This document shows, piece by piece, positions 1-9,243 of a DNA stretch of 64,000 nt. Source of the stretch: GCA-2690565 sp002457235 (GTDB lineage Bacteria > Verrucomicrobiota > Verrucomicrobiia > Opitutales > Coraliomargaritaceae). The notes beneath the pieces were generated by a model. It did no database searches. It worked only from the letters and a program-made list of their open reading frames with translations, and had not been told where the DNA came from. The position numbers and the translations under genes are program-made. The number at the start of each line of letters is the position of its first letter. The first letter of the stretch is position 1. The stretch is taken from contig JBJLEZ010000009.1 of the NCBI GenBank assembly GCA_045565695.1, forward strand, positions 62,001-126,000. Reading direction: 5' to 3'.

Positions 1-506
1 GTCCGCATTTGATTTTTGGTCCGAGAGATGCCCATTTGCTTCCGCGTGTGATTGAGTCTGTTTTAGCAAAGCGTTTAAAAATAATTGGAAGTGGTCAAAA
101 TCGTGTAGATGTTTCCTATGTTTGTGATGCCGCCTCAGCCCATTTAGATGCGCTTGAGGCACTAATTGAGGGTAAAGCCTGTGGCAAAGTTTACTTTATT
201 TCACAAGGAGAGCCTGTCGTTTTATGGTCTTGGTTAAATCGCATTCTCTCTGAATTGGATCTTGCTCCTCTGACAAAGCGTGTACCTCTTGGTCTTGCCT
301 TCTCTGTCGCTAGATTACTTGAAGCTTACTGGAAACTGTTTGCAATTAAAGGAGATCCTCCAATGACACGGTTTGCTGCGGTTGAATTAGCTAAAGACCA
401 TTATTTCGATATTTCTCGGGCAAAGTATGATTTAAACTATTCGCCAAAATATACAATGGATCAAGCTATCAAAAATACTGTAGAGGATCTAAAGCAGTAT
501 TTGTAG
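1..506 (+). CDS. NAD-dependent epimerase/3-beta-HSD-type reductase, C-terminal part (OleD-like?)
   Basis: Only the C-terminal part is present; the reading frame is already open at base 3, so the gene starts left of the window. The visible part begins with a PHLIFGPRD-like stretch typical of the extended short-chain dehydrogenase/3-beta-hydroxysteroid dehydrogenase family, followed by VSYVCDAASAH and YFISQGEPV, the substrate-side half of the fold. The ISQGEPV...LW pattern resembles 2-alkyl-3-oxoalkanoate reductases (OleD, long-chain olefin synthesis), but the nucleotide-binding GxxGxxG and the catalytic YxxxK lie outside, so this subfamily call is tentative. The TAG stop at 504-506 is 13 bases from the end of convergent ligA. 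Confidence 0.75.
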   Translation, partial: PHLIFGPRDAHLLPRVIESVLAKRLKIIGSGQNRVDVSYVCDAASAHLDALEALIEGKACGKVYFISQGEPVVLWSWLNRILSELDLAPLTKRVPLGLAFSVARLLEAYWKLFAIKGDPPMTRFAAVELAKDHYFDISRAKYDLNYSPKYTMDQAIKNTVEDLKQYL

Positions 507-519
507 AGGGAAGAAGTGT

Positions 520-2523
520 TTATTTTTCTCCACCTATCAATTGAGTTAATTCTTGATCGGAAATAATCTTAACTCCAAGTTTTTGGGCCTTATCTAGTTT
601 TGAGCCAGCAGACTCTCCAGCAACTAAATAATCTGTTTTGGCACTGATGGAACTACTCACTTTGCCGCCGTATTGTTCAATGAGTTCACTTGCTTGATCT
701 CGAGTCATTGATTCAAATTTTCCAGTAATGACGAAAGTCTTATTAGTTAGTGTTTGTTTTTCTTCCGAATTAACTATTTCAGCTTCCATACTTAACCCCG
801 CTTCTTTTAGTTGAGACAGCATGATTTGATTATCTGTATCATCGAACCAAGTGCGTATACTTTCTGCCATAGTCGCTCCAATGCCATCAATTTTAATCAA
901 TTCATAATAAGAGGCAGATTGTAAGCCTTCCATCGATTTAAATTCTGATTCTAGTTCTTTAGCAGCTTGTTTCCCAACATTAGGAATACCGAATCCGTGA
1001 ATCAATCTCCATAAGTCACGGGATTTACTCGATTGAATAGAACGATATAAATTACTAGCAGATTTCTCTTTAAATTTTTCAAGCTTAAGAAAATCATTTT
1101 CTGTCAACGAGTAAAGGTCAGAAGGATCCTTGATTTTGAAAATTTCAATCAGCTGTTCAATGACGGCGGAACCTAAGTTTTCAATATCCATGGCGGGTCG
1201 ACTGGCAAAATGCATAAGTGCTCTCTGACGCCTAATTGGATCGTCTTTTGCAGTGATTCGCCATGTGGCTCCATCCGGATCCCTTTCGGCTTCTATATTC
1301 AAAGCTTTTAAGTGATCAGAAAAACAAAAGATTTGTGAGTCTATTGGGCGTTTTTTTAAGTTTACGGAAAGTACTTGTGGGATAATTTCGCCTGCTTTTT
1401 GTACAAGTACAGTATCTCCTATGCGAATGTCTTTTCGCATGATTTCATCTTCATTGTGAAGGGTTGCCCGTGAGACAGTGGTTCCTGCGAGTTGTACTGG
1501 TTCTAATATGGCTACTGGAGTGATTGCTCCCGTTCTTCCTATTTGCAATTGAATGTCTTTTAGGCGGGTCTCAGCTTTTTCTGCTTCAAATTTATATGCG
1601 ATTGCGTAACGAGGGGCTTTGGCAGTTGAACCAAGGCGTTTTTGCTGACTGAATGCATTGACTTTTATTACAGCACCATCTGTCGGGTAAGTGAAGTGGT
1701 TACGCATTTGATCCAACTTTTCAATGGATGACCAAGCTTCTTCAGCATTATTAGCAATCCAAAACTTTTCTAAAACAGGAAAGCCCCAAAGCTCTAATTT
1801 TTCTTGAATCGATTGTTGCGTTGAGAATAAACTTTGTGGTTCGAAAGCACCTATTCCATAAGTTACAATATTTAGTGAGCGTTTCTGTGCTTCTTTGTAG
1901 TCAAGAAGCTTAATGGTACCAGCAGCTAAATTTCTAGGATTTTTGTAAATGTCTTGTCCTTTTTCTTTTCTCAAGGCATTGATGCGCTCAAATTCATCAT
2001 GGCGCATATAGATTTCTCCACGAATTTCCATGAAGCCTAAACCTTCAGGAATCTTATGAGGCAAGTCTTGAATAAGTTGAACATTTTGGGTGATATCATC
2101 GCCTTCTGTACCATTACCACGGGTAAGAGCTCGTGTCATTATGCCATTTTCATAAGTAATACTGACGGCTACACCGTCTATTTTCGGCTCAATACTTAAT
2201 TGGAAGTCTTCATCGGCAAATTGATTCTCTAAACGTTTTGCAAAGCTAATAAAGTCACTTTTGTTATAGGTATTATCTAAGCTAAGCATTGGCAAGCGAT
2301 GCTTGAAGCTTTGAAAACCATCGACTCGGTCATCGCCGACTGAAAAAAGGGGAGTTTGAGCACCCTCAAATTCAGGATGATCTTTCAATAGACTCTCTAA
2401 TTCTGATTTGAGCCGATCATAGGCTTGGTCATCAATTTCAGGATTTGCTTGCTTGTAGTATAAGTCATCGTGATAGGCGACAGCTTTCTTTATGCGAAGG
2501 TAGGCTTCTTTTTCTGAGGACAT
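520..2523 (-). CDS. ligA: NAD-dependent DNA ligase LigA, zinc finger degenerate
   Basis: Seals nicks in duplex DNA during replication and repair using NAD+. The 667-residue length is normal. Order: N-terminal Ia domain, nucleotidyltransferase domain with adenylated lysine K114 in EPKIDG, OB fold (about 315-390), a zinc-finger position (about 395-432), helix-hairpin-helix domain (about 440-580) and C-terminal BRCT domain (about 592-665). The odd point is the zinc finger: of the four cysteines usual in the family only C400 remains, and the usual WRC...CPAQ segment reads WRITAKDDPIRRQ. The flanking MHFASRPAMDIENLG motif is intact, so this is substitution rather than a frame error. The product is otherwise a standard, presumably essential ligase. 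Confidence 0.97.
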   Translation of the reverse strand: MSSEKEAYLRIKKAVAYHDDLYYKQANPEIDDQAYDRLKSELESLLKDHPEFEGAQTPLFSVGDDRVDGFQSFKHRLPMLSLDNTYNKSDFISFAKRLENQFADEDFQLSIEPKIDGVAVSITYENGIMTRALTRGNGTEGDDITQNVQLIQDLPHKIPEGLGFMEIRGEIYMRHDEFERINALRKEKGQDIYKNPRNLAAGTIKLLDYKEAQKRSLNIVTYGIGAFEPQSLFSTQQSIQEKLELWGFPVLEKFWIANNAEEAWSSIEKLDQMRNHFTYPTDGAVIKVNAFSQQKRLGSTAKAPRYAIAYKFEAEKAETRLKDIQLQIGRTGAITPVAILEPVQLAGTTVSRATLHNEDEIMRKDIRIGDTVLVQKAGEIIPQVLSVNLKKRPIDSQIFCFSDHLKALNIEAERDPDGATWRITAKDDPIRRQRALMHFASRPAMDIENLGSAVIEQLIEIFKIKDPSDLYSLTENDFLKLEKFKEKSASNLYRSIQSSKSRDLWRLIHGFGIPNVGKQAAKELESEFKSMEGLQSASYYELIKIDGIGATMAESIRTWFDDTDNQIMLSQLKEAGLSMEAEIVNSEEKQTLTNKTFVITGKFESMTRDQASELIEQYGGKVSSSISAKTDYLVAGESAGSKLDKAQKLGVKIISDQELTQLIGGEK

Positions 2524-2581
2524 TAGAGAATAATTTAAATGCTTTTGTCTGCATTTAAAGTCTATTTATATGTTTTTCAGA

Positions 2582-3196
2582 TTAAAAATGAAAATTGAAC
2601 CCCAAGGTATATTGATCATGACTCGAAGAACACATCCAGCCAATATTTGGGTTTAATAGATGACCGAACAGAACCATTTTATGGCTGATTTCTATATGTG
2701 TTCCGTACTCTGATTCCCATTGAGCTTTAACTGGATACATCTTACTCATATTTCCCATATCCATATTCATATCCATCTCATCCATTGAGTGGTTTTTACT
2801 ATGTTTCATCCACATAATACCAGGCATAATTGATAGTATTGTTTGATTATTAATTTGGAACATAATTCCAATCATAGCCCCGATGTGCTTATCGTCCGTA
2901 AAGGTTGTATGGACTCCAGTAGCAAAGTATAATTTACGTTTAAATAGATCATTCTCTAAGTTTTTCATTGCATGTAAGCCGAGGAAAACCCCTGAATCAT
3001 CTGACATGTGCTCGTTATTTGAAACGATACGGGAAAAGCCAAATTGGTAGCCGAACATCCAAGTAGAGGGAGCTTCAGTCACTCTATGGTGCGCATGATC
3101 TGAATGATTTGTATGGTGTGTAAGATTTTCGCCAGCTTGTATTGAACCAGTGACTGTGAAAATTAAAAGAAGCAAGCATAGAGGATTATTCATCAA
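2582..3196 (-). CDS. His/Met-rich secreted or outer-membrane protein, unknown function
   Basis: I do not recognise a family. Residues 1-21 form a signal peptide (hydrophobic LCLLLLIFTV core, SIQA cleavage site). The mature part starts with a histidine cluster (HHTNHSDHAHH) and has a Met/Asp-rich stretch near residues 138-153. The rest alternates in short amphipathic stretches and ends FNFHF, an aromatic C-terminus common in outer-membrane beta-barrels. The composition suggests exposure to or binding of a soft metal such as copper; that is inference. The upstream neighbour on the same strand is a decayed PEP-CTERM gene that also has a histidine cluster; a terminator lies between them, so they are probably separate transcripts. 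Two adjacent ATGs offer near-equivalent starts. Confidence 0.7.
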   Translation of the reverse strand: MMNNPLCLLLLIFTVTGSIQAGENLTHHTNHSDHAHHRVTEAPSTWMFGYQFGFSRIVSNNEHMSDDSGVFLGLHAMKNLENDLFKRKLYFATGVHTTFTDDKHIGAMIGIMFQINNQTILSIMPGIMWMKHSKNHSMDEMDMNMDMGNMSKMYPVKAQWESEYGTHIEISHKMVLFGHLLNPNIGWMCSSSHDQYTLGFNFHF

Positions 3197-3224
3197 TAGA
3201 TTAGATAGAAGCGGACTAATAGAT

Positions 3225-3257
3225 AAAAAAAGACTCAGATTAAAACTGAGCCTTTTT
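3225..3257 (-). terminator. Rho-independent terminator behind the PEP-CTERM gene
   Basis: On the minus strand a 7-bp stem (GGCTCAG at 3252-3246 with CTGAGTC at 3238-3232, one G-U pair) closes a 7-base A/T loop and is followed by seven Ts (3231-3225). It lies 25 bases after the stop of the PEP-CTERM reading frame. The plus strand has five Ts on the other side, so weak bidirectional action is possible. Confidence 0.8.
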
Positions 3258-3281
3258 AATAAATTCTATGATTATATTTAT

Positions 3282-4399
3282 TTACGTCTTCGAAGTAATC
3301 ACGGTCGCTAAACAAATAACTCCTCCGATTAGTGCGTAGGTTGAAGGCTCTGGAACTACCAGCGAAGTCACTGTTGTGATCTATGATGGCCCAGACGGTA
3401 TTTCCATTAGGATCGCCACCATGATCGCCCACTCGAATTTCACCTAGCTGCTTTGGTGAGGCCCTGAATAGAAGTAGTAGTACCATCAATATAGCTTTGG
3501 AGTGATCCTACAATGGCGTTTCCAATTACTCCATGCTCGTCATGGCGATTAGGGTTATCAGGCATATTATCGAAATTGCCTTGTACGGCATGAACCCATC
3601 TGTCTGCATTCGTAACTAAATTGTAGGATTACCGTCAAGCGAAGTATTTAACCAACCTAAGAATAAGCACCCATTTATTAAGTTCTTCAAATTCAGTTAA
3701 GCTATAAGTTGCATCAAAATCTTCTTGTGTATAAGAGGCTTCAAGAGCAAAAGGATTGGTTTTTATACGACCATCAGTAGGAGCATCTTGGATGCCCATA
3801 CCATGAAGTCTCATTATATTGCTTACAAGAGGTGAATGACCTATTACGGACTCATTAGAATGGTGACCATGGTGGTCATGGTGGCCCCATTGTTCTTTTT
3901 CTGCTTTTGTACGAAATTGCATAGTAACGTTCATGCTTCTTCCCGTTGCACCACCATAAATTTCAAACTTTTCGTTTAAATTACCTGTCTCACCACCCAT
4001 GCCAGTAACAGTATCATTTGCGTCTAAACTATAGCTAAATGTGTCACCAAACAGGTTGTACTCGTTATGTCCAGCATTGCGAATGCTGTTGATAAACTTT
4101 CTTGTTTTTCCATTCTTTTCAGCATTTATAAACATTTTTTTTGCAGCTAAAAAATCATGAGCTACTGAATCAAATGAATAATCACTTTTATTAACACTAT
4201 GGTGGTCGAAGAAATTGCTATCGTTATCAAAATAATTTTTATTATTAATCATGTTAGTGGCATTCCAGTCGAAGTCAGCTTCTGTTCTGATACCTTCTAT
4301 TGTCTCCCTTATGGAAGGCATTATAGTAGCTGAAGAAAGGTCTGACCACACAAAAAATATGGCAAAGACAGTTAATGAAATTTTTGGGGTATTTAACAT
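3282..4399 (-). pseudogene. PEP-CTERM sorting-signal protein, broken by four frameshifts
   Basis: The first 240 residues read openly from ATG 4399: a signal peptide (MLNTPKISLTVFAIFFVW...), an Asp/Asn/Phe-rich region and a histidine cluster (HHDHHGHH). The frame then fails after NKW (about 3670). The continuation can be followed in other frames: LFLGWLNTSLDGNPT, then VTNADRWVHAVQGNFDN to about 3455, then LGEIRVGDHGGDPNGNTV, and finally a PEP-CTERM tail VPEPSTYALIGGVICLAT ending in VITSKT before TAA at 3284-3282. Each switch is explained by one base in a short run: extra G near 3670, missing T near 3620, extra A near 3454, extra G near 3359. Repaired, it gives an exported protein of about 370 residues that an exosortase would anchor. 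Its function is unknown. Real decay and assembly error are both possible. Confidence 0.75.
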
Positions 4400-4552
4400 T
4401 TACTATAATCTGCTCAAGATAGAGTTATTAGTCAATAGCAATCTAAATAAAAACTACTATATTTAATTCCTGCAAAACATACCAGTTTAATTCGTTTCTT
4501 AATCATTGAGTGTTGCTTAAACCGCTCTTTTAAAAAACCTAACCCAATTTAA

Positions 4553-4638
<86 letters not shown>

Positions 4639-4705
4639 AAACTAATTTAAGAGCAATTAAGAAAGAGTGATTTTGTCAATCTGAATTATTCAAATTGATA
4701 ATTCT

Positions 4706-6565
4706 TTAAATCTTTAGTTCCTTTTGCAACTTATCATTTTCATTTGTATGAGAAGTTTCTAAATTTTGTTTCTGATAGACGATAAGGTAATCGCTTTCTT
4801 TAATTTGGTTATCAAGGGATTGTTTTAGGTTTATAGGTTTGGCTTGCTTGCCTTTGAGAACGACCAGGGGAATTGCGTCTGGATATTCTAAAGATGCAGT
4901 TTCATTAATTCTGATTTTAATTGTTTCAATGGTATAATTTCGTTTAATTAATTCACTGCTTAAAACTGCGGGCGGTTCTAAGTTTCCGAAGATCGGCTGT
5001 CCAATGACATTCGTGATGGATGGCGCATAGTCAGATGGAATCCATCCATAAACAATTTCTCGGTTTAATTGTTCTGCCCATCGTTGCATCAGTAGCTGGT
5101 TGAGTTCGCTATTGTCTGTAAGAGCTAAAACATAGCCTGTTCCAAAAAGTAATTGCTCCTCTTCGTAAAGTTCCTCGGCTTCCATTCCGTCACAGAGTAA
5201 AGCTTTGAGTCCCTGTTTTTTTGCAAGTTTGATATTGGTAGGATTTGTGTCTAGTAAAATGACGGAACGTTCCTCATTAAAATTCATAGCTTGAGCAAGC
5301 TCTCGTCCGAATCGATGAGCACCAATAATTATCCAATCATTAGGATCAGGCCTTTGTAATCGCAATATCCGTGCAACTATTCCAGAGGACATCCCTTGAA
5401 GTAATACGGTGGTACAAATTACTGAATAGACAAAGGCTTCCATCAGAAGAGGGTCACCGATCGCGTTTTCCTTATTTTGTAATGAGATAGCAAATAGTGA
5501 AGCCATAGAAGCCGCGACAACTCCTCTTGGTGCTATCCAACTCAATAAAAGTTTTTCTCGAAAGTTAATCTGAGTTTTGTATGAGGATATAAATACACTC
5601 AGCGGACGAATTACTAAGATAACTGCAATCAATACCCAAAGACCGCCTTGAGAGAAAAAGTGTTTAAATTGATGCAATTCAAGTCGTGCTACTAGAACTA
5701 AAAACAAAAGCCCGATAAGCAAATCGACTATTTCAGCTTTGAAGGCTTTGATCTCTTTTAATCGATGGGGCTTTTTTATGCCAACTATGATGCCGGCTAC
5801 AGTGACTGAAAGTAGTCCTGCTTCGGGCTTTACTAATTCGGTTAATCCAAAGATGAACATGGCACTAGCGAGAGCGAAGCCATTGATTAATGTATCGGGG
5901 ATCCATTTTCGCTCCATGCACAAGTAGATTAAATATCCACCAATACTTCCAATGAGTAATCCGCTTAATATACGGATCATAAAATTAGGTATTGCAACCG
6001 TTCCGCCGCCTTCAACAACCCATTCAAAACAGAGAATAGCGATGAAAACACCAATTGAGTCAATAAGGACACCCTCCCAATGAAGGATGTTCGCTATGCG
6101 TGATTGAATTCGTATTCTTCTTAGTAAAGGCACAATTACAGTCGGGCCTGTTACGATAACGAGACTGCCCATGAGCAAAGCAAAAGAGATGTTTGTTTTA
6201 AAGACAAATACGATACAGATGGCGATGCCTATCCACGTGATGAGTACGCCGACAGTGAGTAAGCGTTGAATAACTACCGAGGTCTGAGTGAATTCCCTAA
6301 GGTCTAAGGTGAGCCCTCCTTCAAATAAAATAATTGCGACAGCTAAAGAAATGAAAATGGGTAAAAATTCACCGAGTGCTTTGGGGTCAAAGAAATTAAA
6401 TCCCTCAGGACCAAAAAGAAAACCACCCAATAATAATAAAACTAAAGTTGGTAGATGAGTTTTTCTTGATAAGCTAGTAAGAAAGCAACCTGCACCTATG
6501 GCAAAACAGAGCGACCATAATGCCGAATTGTTTTCAGTGACTGCTATAAATAATGAATCAATCAT
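4706..6565 (-). CDS. Cation:proton antiporter, NhaP/CPA1 type with C-terminal nucleotide-binding (RCK/TrkA-N) domain
   Basis: Exchanges Na+ or K+ for protons across the inner membrane. About 12 hydrophobic segments fill the first 390 residues, with the CPA1 hallmarks LFEGGLTLDLRE, ILHWEGVLIDSIGV and the APRGVVAASMASL segment. After residue 390 a Rossmann-type domain begins (WIIIGAHRFGREL, then ILLDTNP), as in TrkA-N/RCK regulatory domains, followed by a C-terminal region resembling TrkA-C. I chose the ATG at 6565, which overlaps the cysE stop by 8 bases (gATGATTGA); an in-frame ATG at 6586 adds MACAKCL, which lies inside cysE and precedes no membrane feature. The overlap indicates translational coupling with cysE. 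The ion preference cannot be read from sequence. Confidence 0.88.
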   Translation of the reverse strand: MIDSLFIAVTENNSALWSLCFAIGAGCFLTSLSRKTHLPTLVLLLLGGFLFGPEGFNFFDPKALGEFLPIFISLAVAIILFEGGLTLDLREFTQTSVVIQRLLTVGVLITWIGIAICIVFVFKTNISFALLMGSLVIVTGPTVIVPLLRRIRIQSRIANILHWEGVLIDSIGVFIAILCFEWVVEGGGTVAIPNFMIRILSGLLIGSIGGYLIYLCMERKWIPDTLINGFALASAMFIFGLTELVKPEAGLLSVTVAGIIVGIKKPHRLKEIKAFKAEIVDLLIGLLFLVLVARLELHQFKHFFSQGGLWVLIAVILVIRPLSVFISSYKTQINFREKLLLSWIAPRGVVAASMASLFAISLQNKENAIGDPLLMEAFVYSVICTTVLLQGMSSGIVARILRLQRPDPNDWIIIGAHRFGRELAQAMNFNEERSVILLDTNPTNIKLAKKQGLKALLCDGMEAEELYEEEQLLFGTGYVLALTDNSELNQLLMQRWAEQLNREIVYGWIPSDYAPSITNVIGQPIFGNLEPPAVLSSELIKRNYTIETIKIRINETASLEYPDAIPLVVLKGKQAKPINLKQSLDNQIKESDYLIVYQKQNLETSHTNENDKLQKELKI

Positions 6566-7346
6566 CAAGCATTTGGCACATGCCAAGAGCGGGGTTATCT
6601 TCGCTAGTGTGCCCTACGATGACCGCTGGGACACCAGCAACACTTTTATGTGGAGGAACATCTTTTACGACTACGCTTCCTGCGCCAATTTTTGCACATT
6701 CACCAATGGTGACATTACCTAGGATTTTTGCTCCTGCTCCTAATAAAACACCAGATTTTATTTTAGGATGACGATCGCCTCTCTCTTTTCCTGTTCCACC
6801 TAAAGTCACTTCATGCAAAATGGAAACATTGTCTTCAATTACTGCAGTTTCTCCGGCGACAAAGCTTGTAGCATGATCGAGCAAGATTCCGCATCCTATT
6901 TTTGCAGCGGGATGAATATCCACACTGAATCTTTCAGAAACGAGACTTTGCAAGTAGCAGGCAAAATCCTTTCGCCCTTGATGCCATAAATGGTGGCTGA
7001 GCCGATAACAAATTAATGCCTGAAATCCTTTAAAATAGAGTAGGGGAAAAAGAATGTGAGGGCAGGCTGGGTCTCTTTCATTGACAGCAAGCATATCGCA
7101 AGCAATCGACTGTAAAATATTAGGATCATCAATAAAAGCATCCGAAAATTCTTTTCTCAGTACATCGATTGAGGCAGTTCCATTTACGAGTTTTCTTGTG
7201 ATGCGATAACTTAAAGATTCAGCGAATGAATTTCTTTCTAAAATGGTTTCGTTTAAAAGCGTAGAAAGAGCGGGTTCTTTTGCTTTTAATGTTTCGGCGA
7301 GTGCCAGTAATTTATCCCAATGAGATTTTAAATCGATGTTACGCAT
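6558..7346 (-). CDS. cysE: Serine O-acetyltransferase
   Basis: Makes O-acetylserine from serine and acetyl-CoA, the carbon skeleton for cysteine. It has the alpha-helical N-terminal SATase domain (residues about 10-140) and a left-handed beta-helix of hexapeptide repeats (about 150-250) with DIHPAAKIGCG, the conserved LLDHATSFVAGETAVI and TLGGTGKERGDRHPKI, which supplies the active site. Length 262 is close to the usual 260-275. It is the first gene of a two-gene unit with the antiporter and lies near cysH, cysJ and cysI. The tail (ALGMCQMLDD) differs from the usual C-terminal Ile that docks into cysteine synthase, so formation of the classic CysE-CysK complex is uncertain. Confidence 0.95.
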   Translation of the reverse strand: MRNIDLKSHWDKLLALAETLKAKEPALSTLLNETILERNSFAESLSYRITRKLVNGTASIDVLRKEFSDAFIDDPNILQSIACDMLAVNERDPACPHILFPLLYFKGFQALICYRLSHHLWHQGRKDFACYLQSLVSERFSVDIHPAAKIGCGILLDHATSFVAGETAVIEDNVSILHEVTLGGTGKERGDRHPKIKSGVLLGAGAKILGNVTIGECAKIGAGSVVVKDVPPHKSVAGVPAVIVGHTSEDNPALGMCQMLDD

Positions 7347-7433
7347 AAAACTTATCTTTATTAGACTTATACTTTGATAATAAACTCTAGTTCAAGGTAA
7401 AGCATACTTTTTTAGATTTAGTCAGATTTCTTG

Positions 7434-7463
7434 TTGATTCGATTTATTAGAGTCGCATATATG
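7434..7463 (+). promoter_or_regulatory. Possible sigma-70-type promoter of fabD
   Basis: TTGATT at 7434-7439 and TATATG at 7458-7463 are separated by 18 bases, 16 bases before the fabD ATG. Both hexamers are imperfect and the region is AT-rich, so this is a weak call. Confidence 0.25.
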
Positions 7464-7479
7464 ATTGAAAAATTAATTT

Positions 7480-8409
7480 ATGGGAACAGGACTATTATTT
7501 TCAGGACAAGGCGCTCAATTCGTTGGAATGGGGCGTACTTTATGTCAAAATTCAGAATTAGTCGATGATTTATACACATCAGCAAATTCTATACTTGGTT
7601 GGGATTTGAAGCAAATTTGTTTTGAAGGTCCCGATGAAGCATTAACAGAAACACGTGTCTGTCAGCCAGCCTTGTATGTGCATGGTTACGCTTTGTTTAA
7701 GCTTTTAGAGGCAAAAGGATATATCAAGGATGTTGGAGTGGTTTTTGGGCTGAGCCTAGGAGAATTGACAGCATTAGCGGTTGCGGGCGTTTATGATTTT
7801 GAAACTGGGCTTCGTTTAGTAGCAGAACGTGGGCGTTTGATGCAAGAAGCGTGTGATGCAACAGAAGGGGGTATGGCTAGCGTGATCGGTGGCGAAGCAT
7901 CTGCAGTACAAGAATTGTGCAATCGTTTTGATATTCAAATTGCCAATTTAAATTGCCCAGGGCAGATTGTTATTTCTGGGGAAAAGGCAAAAGTTATGGA
8001 TGCAGTTGAAGTGGCAAAAGATAAGAGCATGGGATTTAAGTTGGTGCGTCCTTTGAATGTTGCAGGTGCTTACCATAGTCGACTAATGGATTCAGCTAAG
8101 ATTGCTTTTGCCTCTTTTATCGAGCCATTTGAATTCAAAAGCCCTAACTATCCTGTTTATACCAATGTTACGGGTGATTTGATTTCAGAACCTCAGGCGA
8201 TAAAAGATGCCTTGGTACAGCAAATAGTTTCTTCAGTTCGTTTTGAAGAATGTATTTCACGGTCTAGTCAATCTATCCAGATAGATAAGTTTGTAGAATG
8301 CGGTCCAGCAAAAGTCCTTGCGGGTCTAGTACGAAGAACGGACAAATCGATCGAAACGGAATCGGTATCTGAATATTGTGATATCGAAGCTTTATTTGCT
8401 GATTCTTAA
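7480..8409 (+). CDS. fabD: Malonyl-CoA:ACP transacylase
   Basis: Loads malonyl groups onto acyl carrier protein for fatty-acid synthesis. The protein opens with the family start LLFSGQGAQFVGMG. The nucleophile is S92 in GLSLGE; most bacterial enzymes have GHSLGE, and the Leu variant is known from plant- and chlamydia-like enzymes. The catalytic histidine is H199 in GAYHSRLMD. Length 309 is normal. It is a single gene between divergent cysE and convergent cysH; no other fab gene is close. No Shine-Dalgarno sequence precedes the ATG. Confidence 0.95.
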   Translation: MGTGLLFSGQGAQFVGMGRTLCQNSELVDDLYTSANSILGWDLKQICFEGPDEALTETRVCQPALYVHGYALFKLLEAKGYIKDVGVVFGLSLGELTALAVAGVYDFETGLRLVAERGRLMQEACDATEGGMASVIGGEASAVQELCNRFDIQIANLNCPGQIVISGEKAKVMDAVEVAKDKSMGFKLVRPLNVAGAYHSRLMDSAKIAFASFIEPFEFKSPNYPVYTNVTGDLISEPQAIKDALVQQIVSSVRFEECISRSSQSIQIDKFVECGPAKVLAGLVRRTDKSIETESVSEYCDIEALFADS

Positions 8410-8465
8410 GAGCGTCGGGGACTAGGCTATTGAATGGTCAGGGTAAGATATAAATACAAGTATAC

Positions 8466-9200
8466 TTATATTTGGAAATCATTAGCACCTGTATCTAAGT
8501 GCAGTCCACATTCTCTCTTTATCCCATTAAAGCGTGTTTCTTCTGCTGTCATATTCGCTTTTAGTGGGCTTGAGCTATGCCAATCTCCAACAGAGACATA
8601 GCCTTTCTTCCAAAGTGGATGATAGGGTAAATTATTCTCCGTTATGTATTTATAAATAGTGGCATCATCCCAATCGATAATTGGGTAAATTTTGGTTACT
8701 TTGTTTTGCCTTTGAACAGCGGAAAGATTCTTACGGCTTTGCGATTGCTGTCGTCTGAGTCCAGAAAGCCAAGCACTTGCTTTGAGTTCAGTAATGGCAC
8801 GATTCATGGGCTCAATTTTATTGATTTTGTTGTACTGATCGAGTCCTTCTTCCCCTTGCTCCCAGAGCTTTCCGTATCGGTCTTCTTGTTCTTTCGGTGC
8901 GAGGTTCGCACGATAGGTTAGTAAATTTAATTTTAAACGCTTAGTTAAGTCTTCGGCTAAGGAATAGGTTTCAGGAAATAGGTAACCTGTATCAATAAAA
9001 ATAATTGGAATATTCGGTATTTGTTGGGTCACTAAGTGTAATAATACCGCACTTTGGATTCCAAAACTCGTACTCATTACAAGTGAATCTCCGAAGGTAT
9101 TTTTTGCCCATTGGATACGGGCAAATGCGGTACTATCTTCTAAATTTGGATACGATGAGACTACTGATTCGACTGTCGAAATTTTCTCCATGAAGCTCAA
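8466..9200 (-). CDS. cysH: Phosphoadenylyl-sulfate (PAPS) reductase
   Basis: Reduces activated sulfate to sulfite. It has the adenine-nucleotide alpha-hydrolase fold with STSFGIQSAVLLHL, FIDTGYLFPETY, the SGLRRQQSQSR phosphate-handling segment and the C-terminal ECGLH motif with the catalytic cysteine. That is the only cysteine in the protein; the extra CC...CxxC ligands of the [4Fe-4S] APS reductases are missing, so a thioredoxin-dependent PAPS reductase is the better call. An alternative start is the fourth-residue Met at 9191. Its product, sulfite, is the substrate of CysJI encoded 4-8 kb away. Confidence 0.92.
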   Translation of the reverse strand: MSFMEKISTVESVVSSYPNLEDSTAFARIQWAKNTFGDSLVMSTSFGIQSAVLLHLVTQQIPNIPIIFIDTGYLFPETYSLAEDLTKRLKLNLLTYRANLAPKEQEDRYGKLWEQGEEGLDQYNKINKIEPMNRAITELKASAWLSGLRRQQSQSRKNLSAVQRQNKVTKIYPIIDWDDATIYKYITENNLPYHPLWKKGYVSVGDWHSSSPLKANMTAEETRFNGIKRECGLHLDTGANDFQI

Positions 9201-9243
9201 TTTATGAGTTTATTACTCAAAAAGTCAACTTTACATCTTTGGA

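Noticed and set aside
4251..4466. Plus-strand open frame opposite the PEP-CTERM gene start
   Set aside because: Antisense shadow of a clear signal-peptide gene; no initiation signal and no domain.
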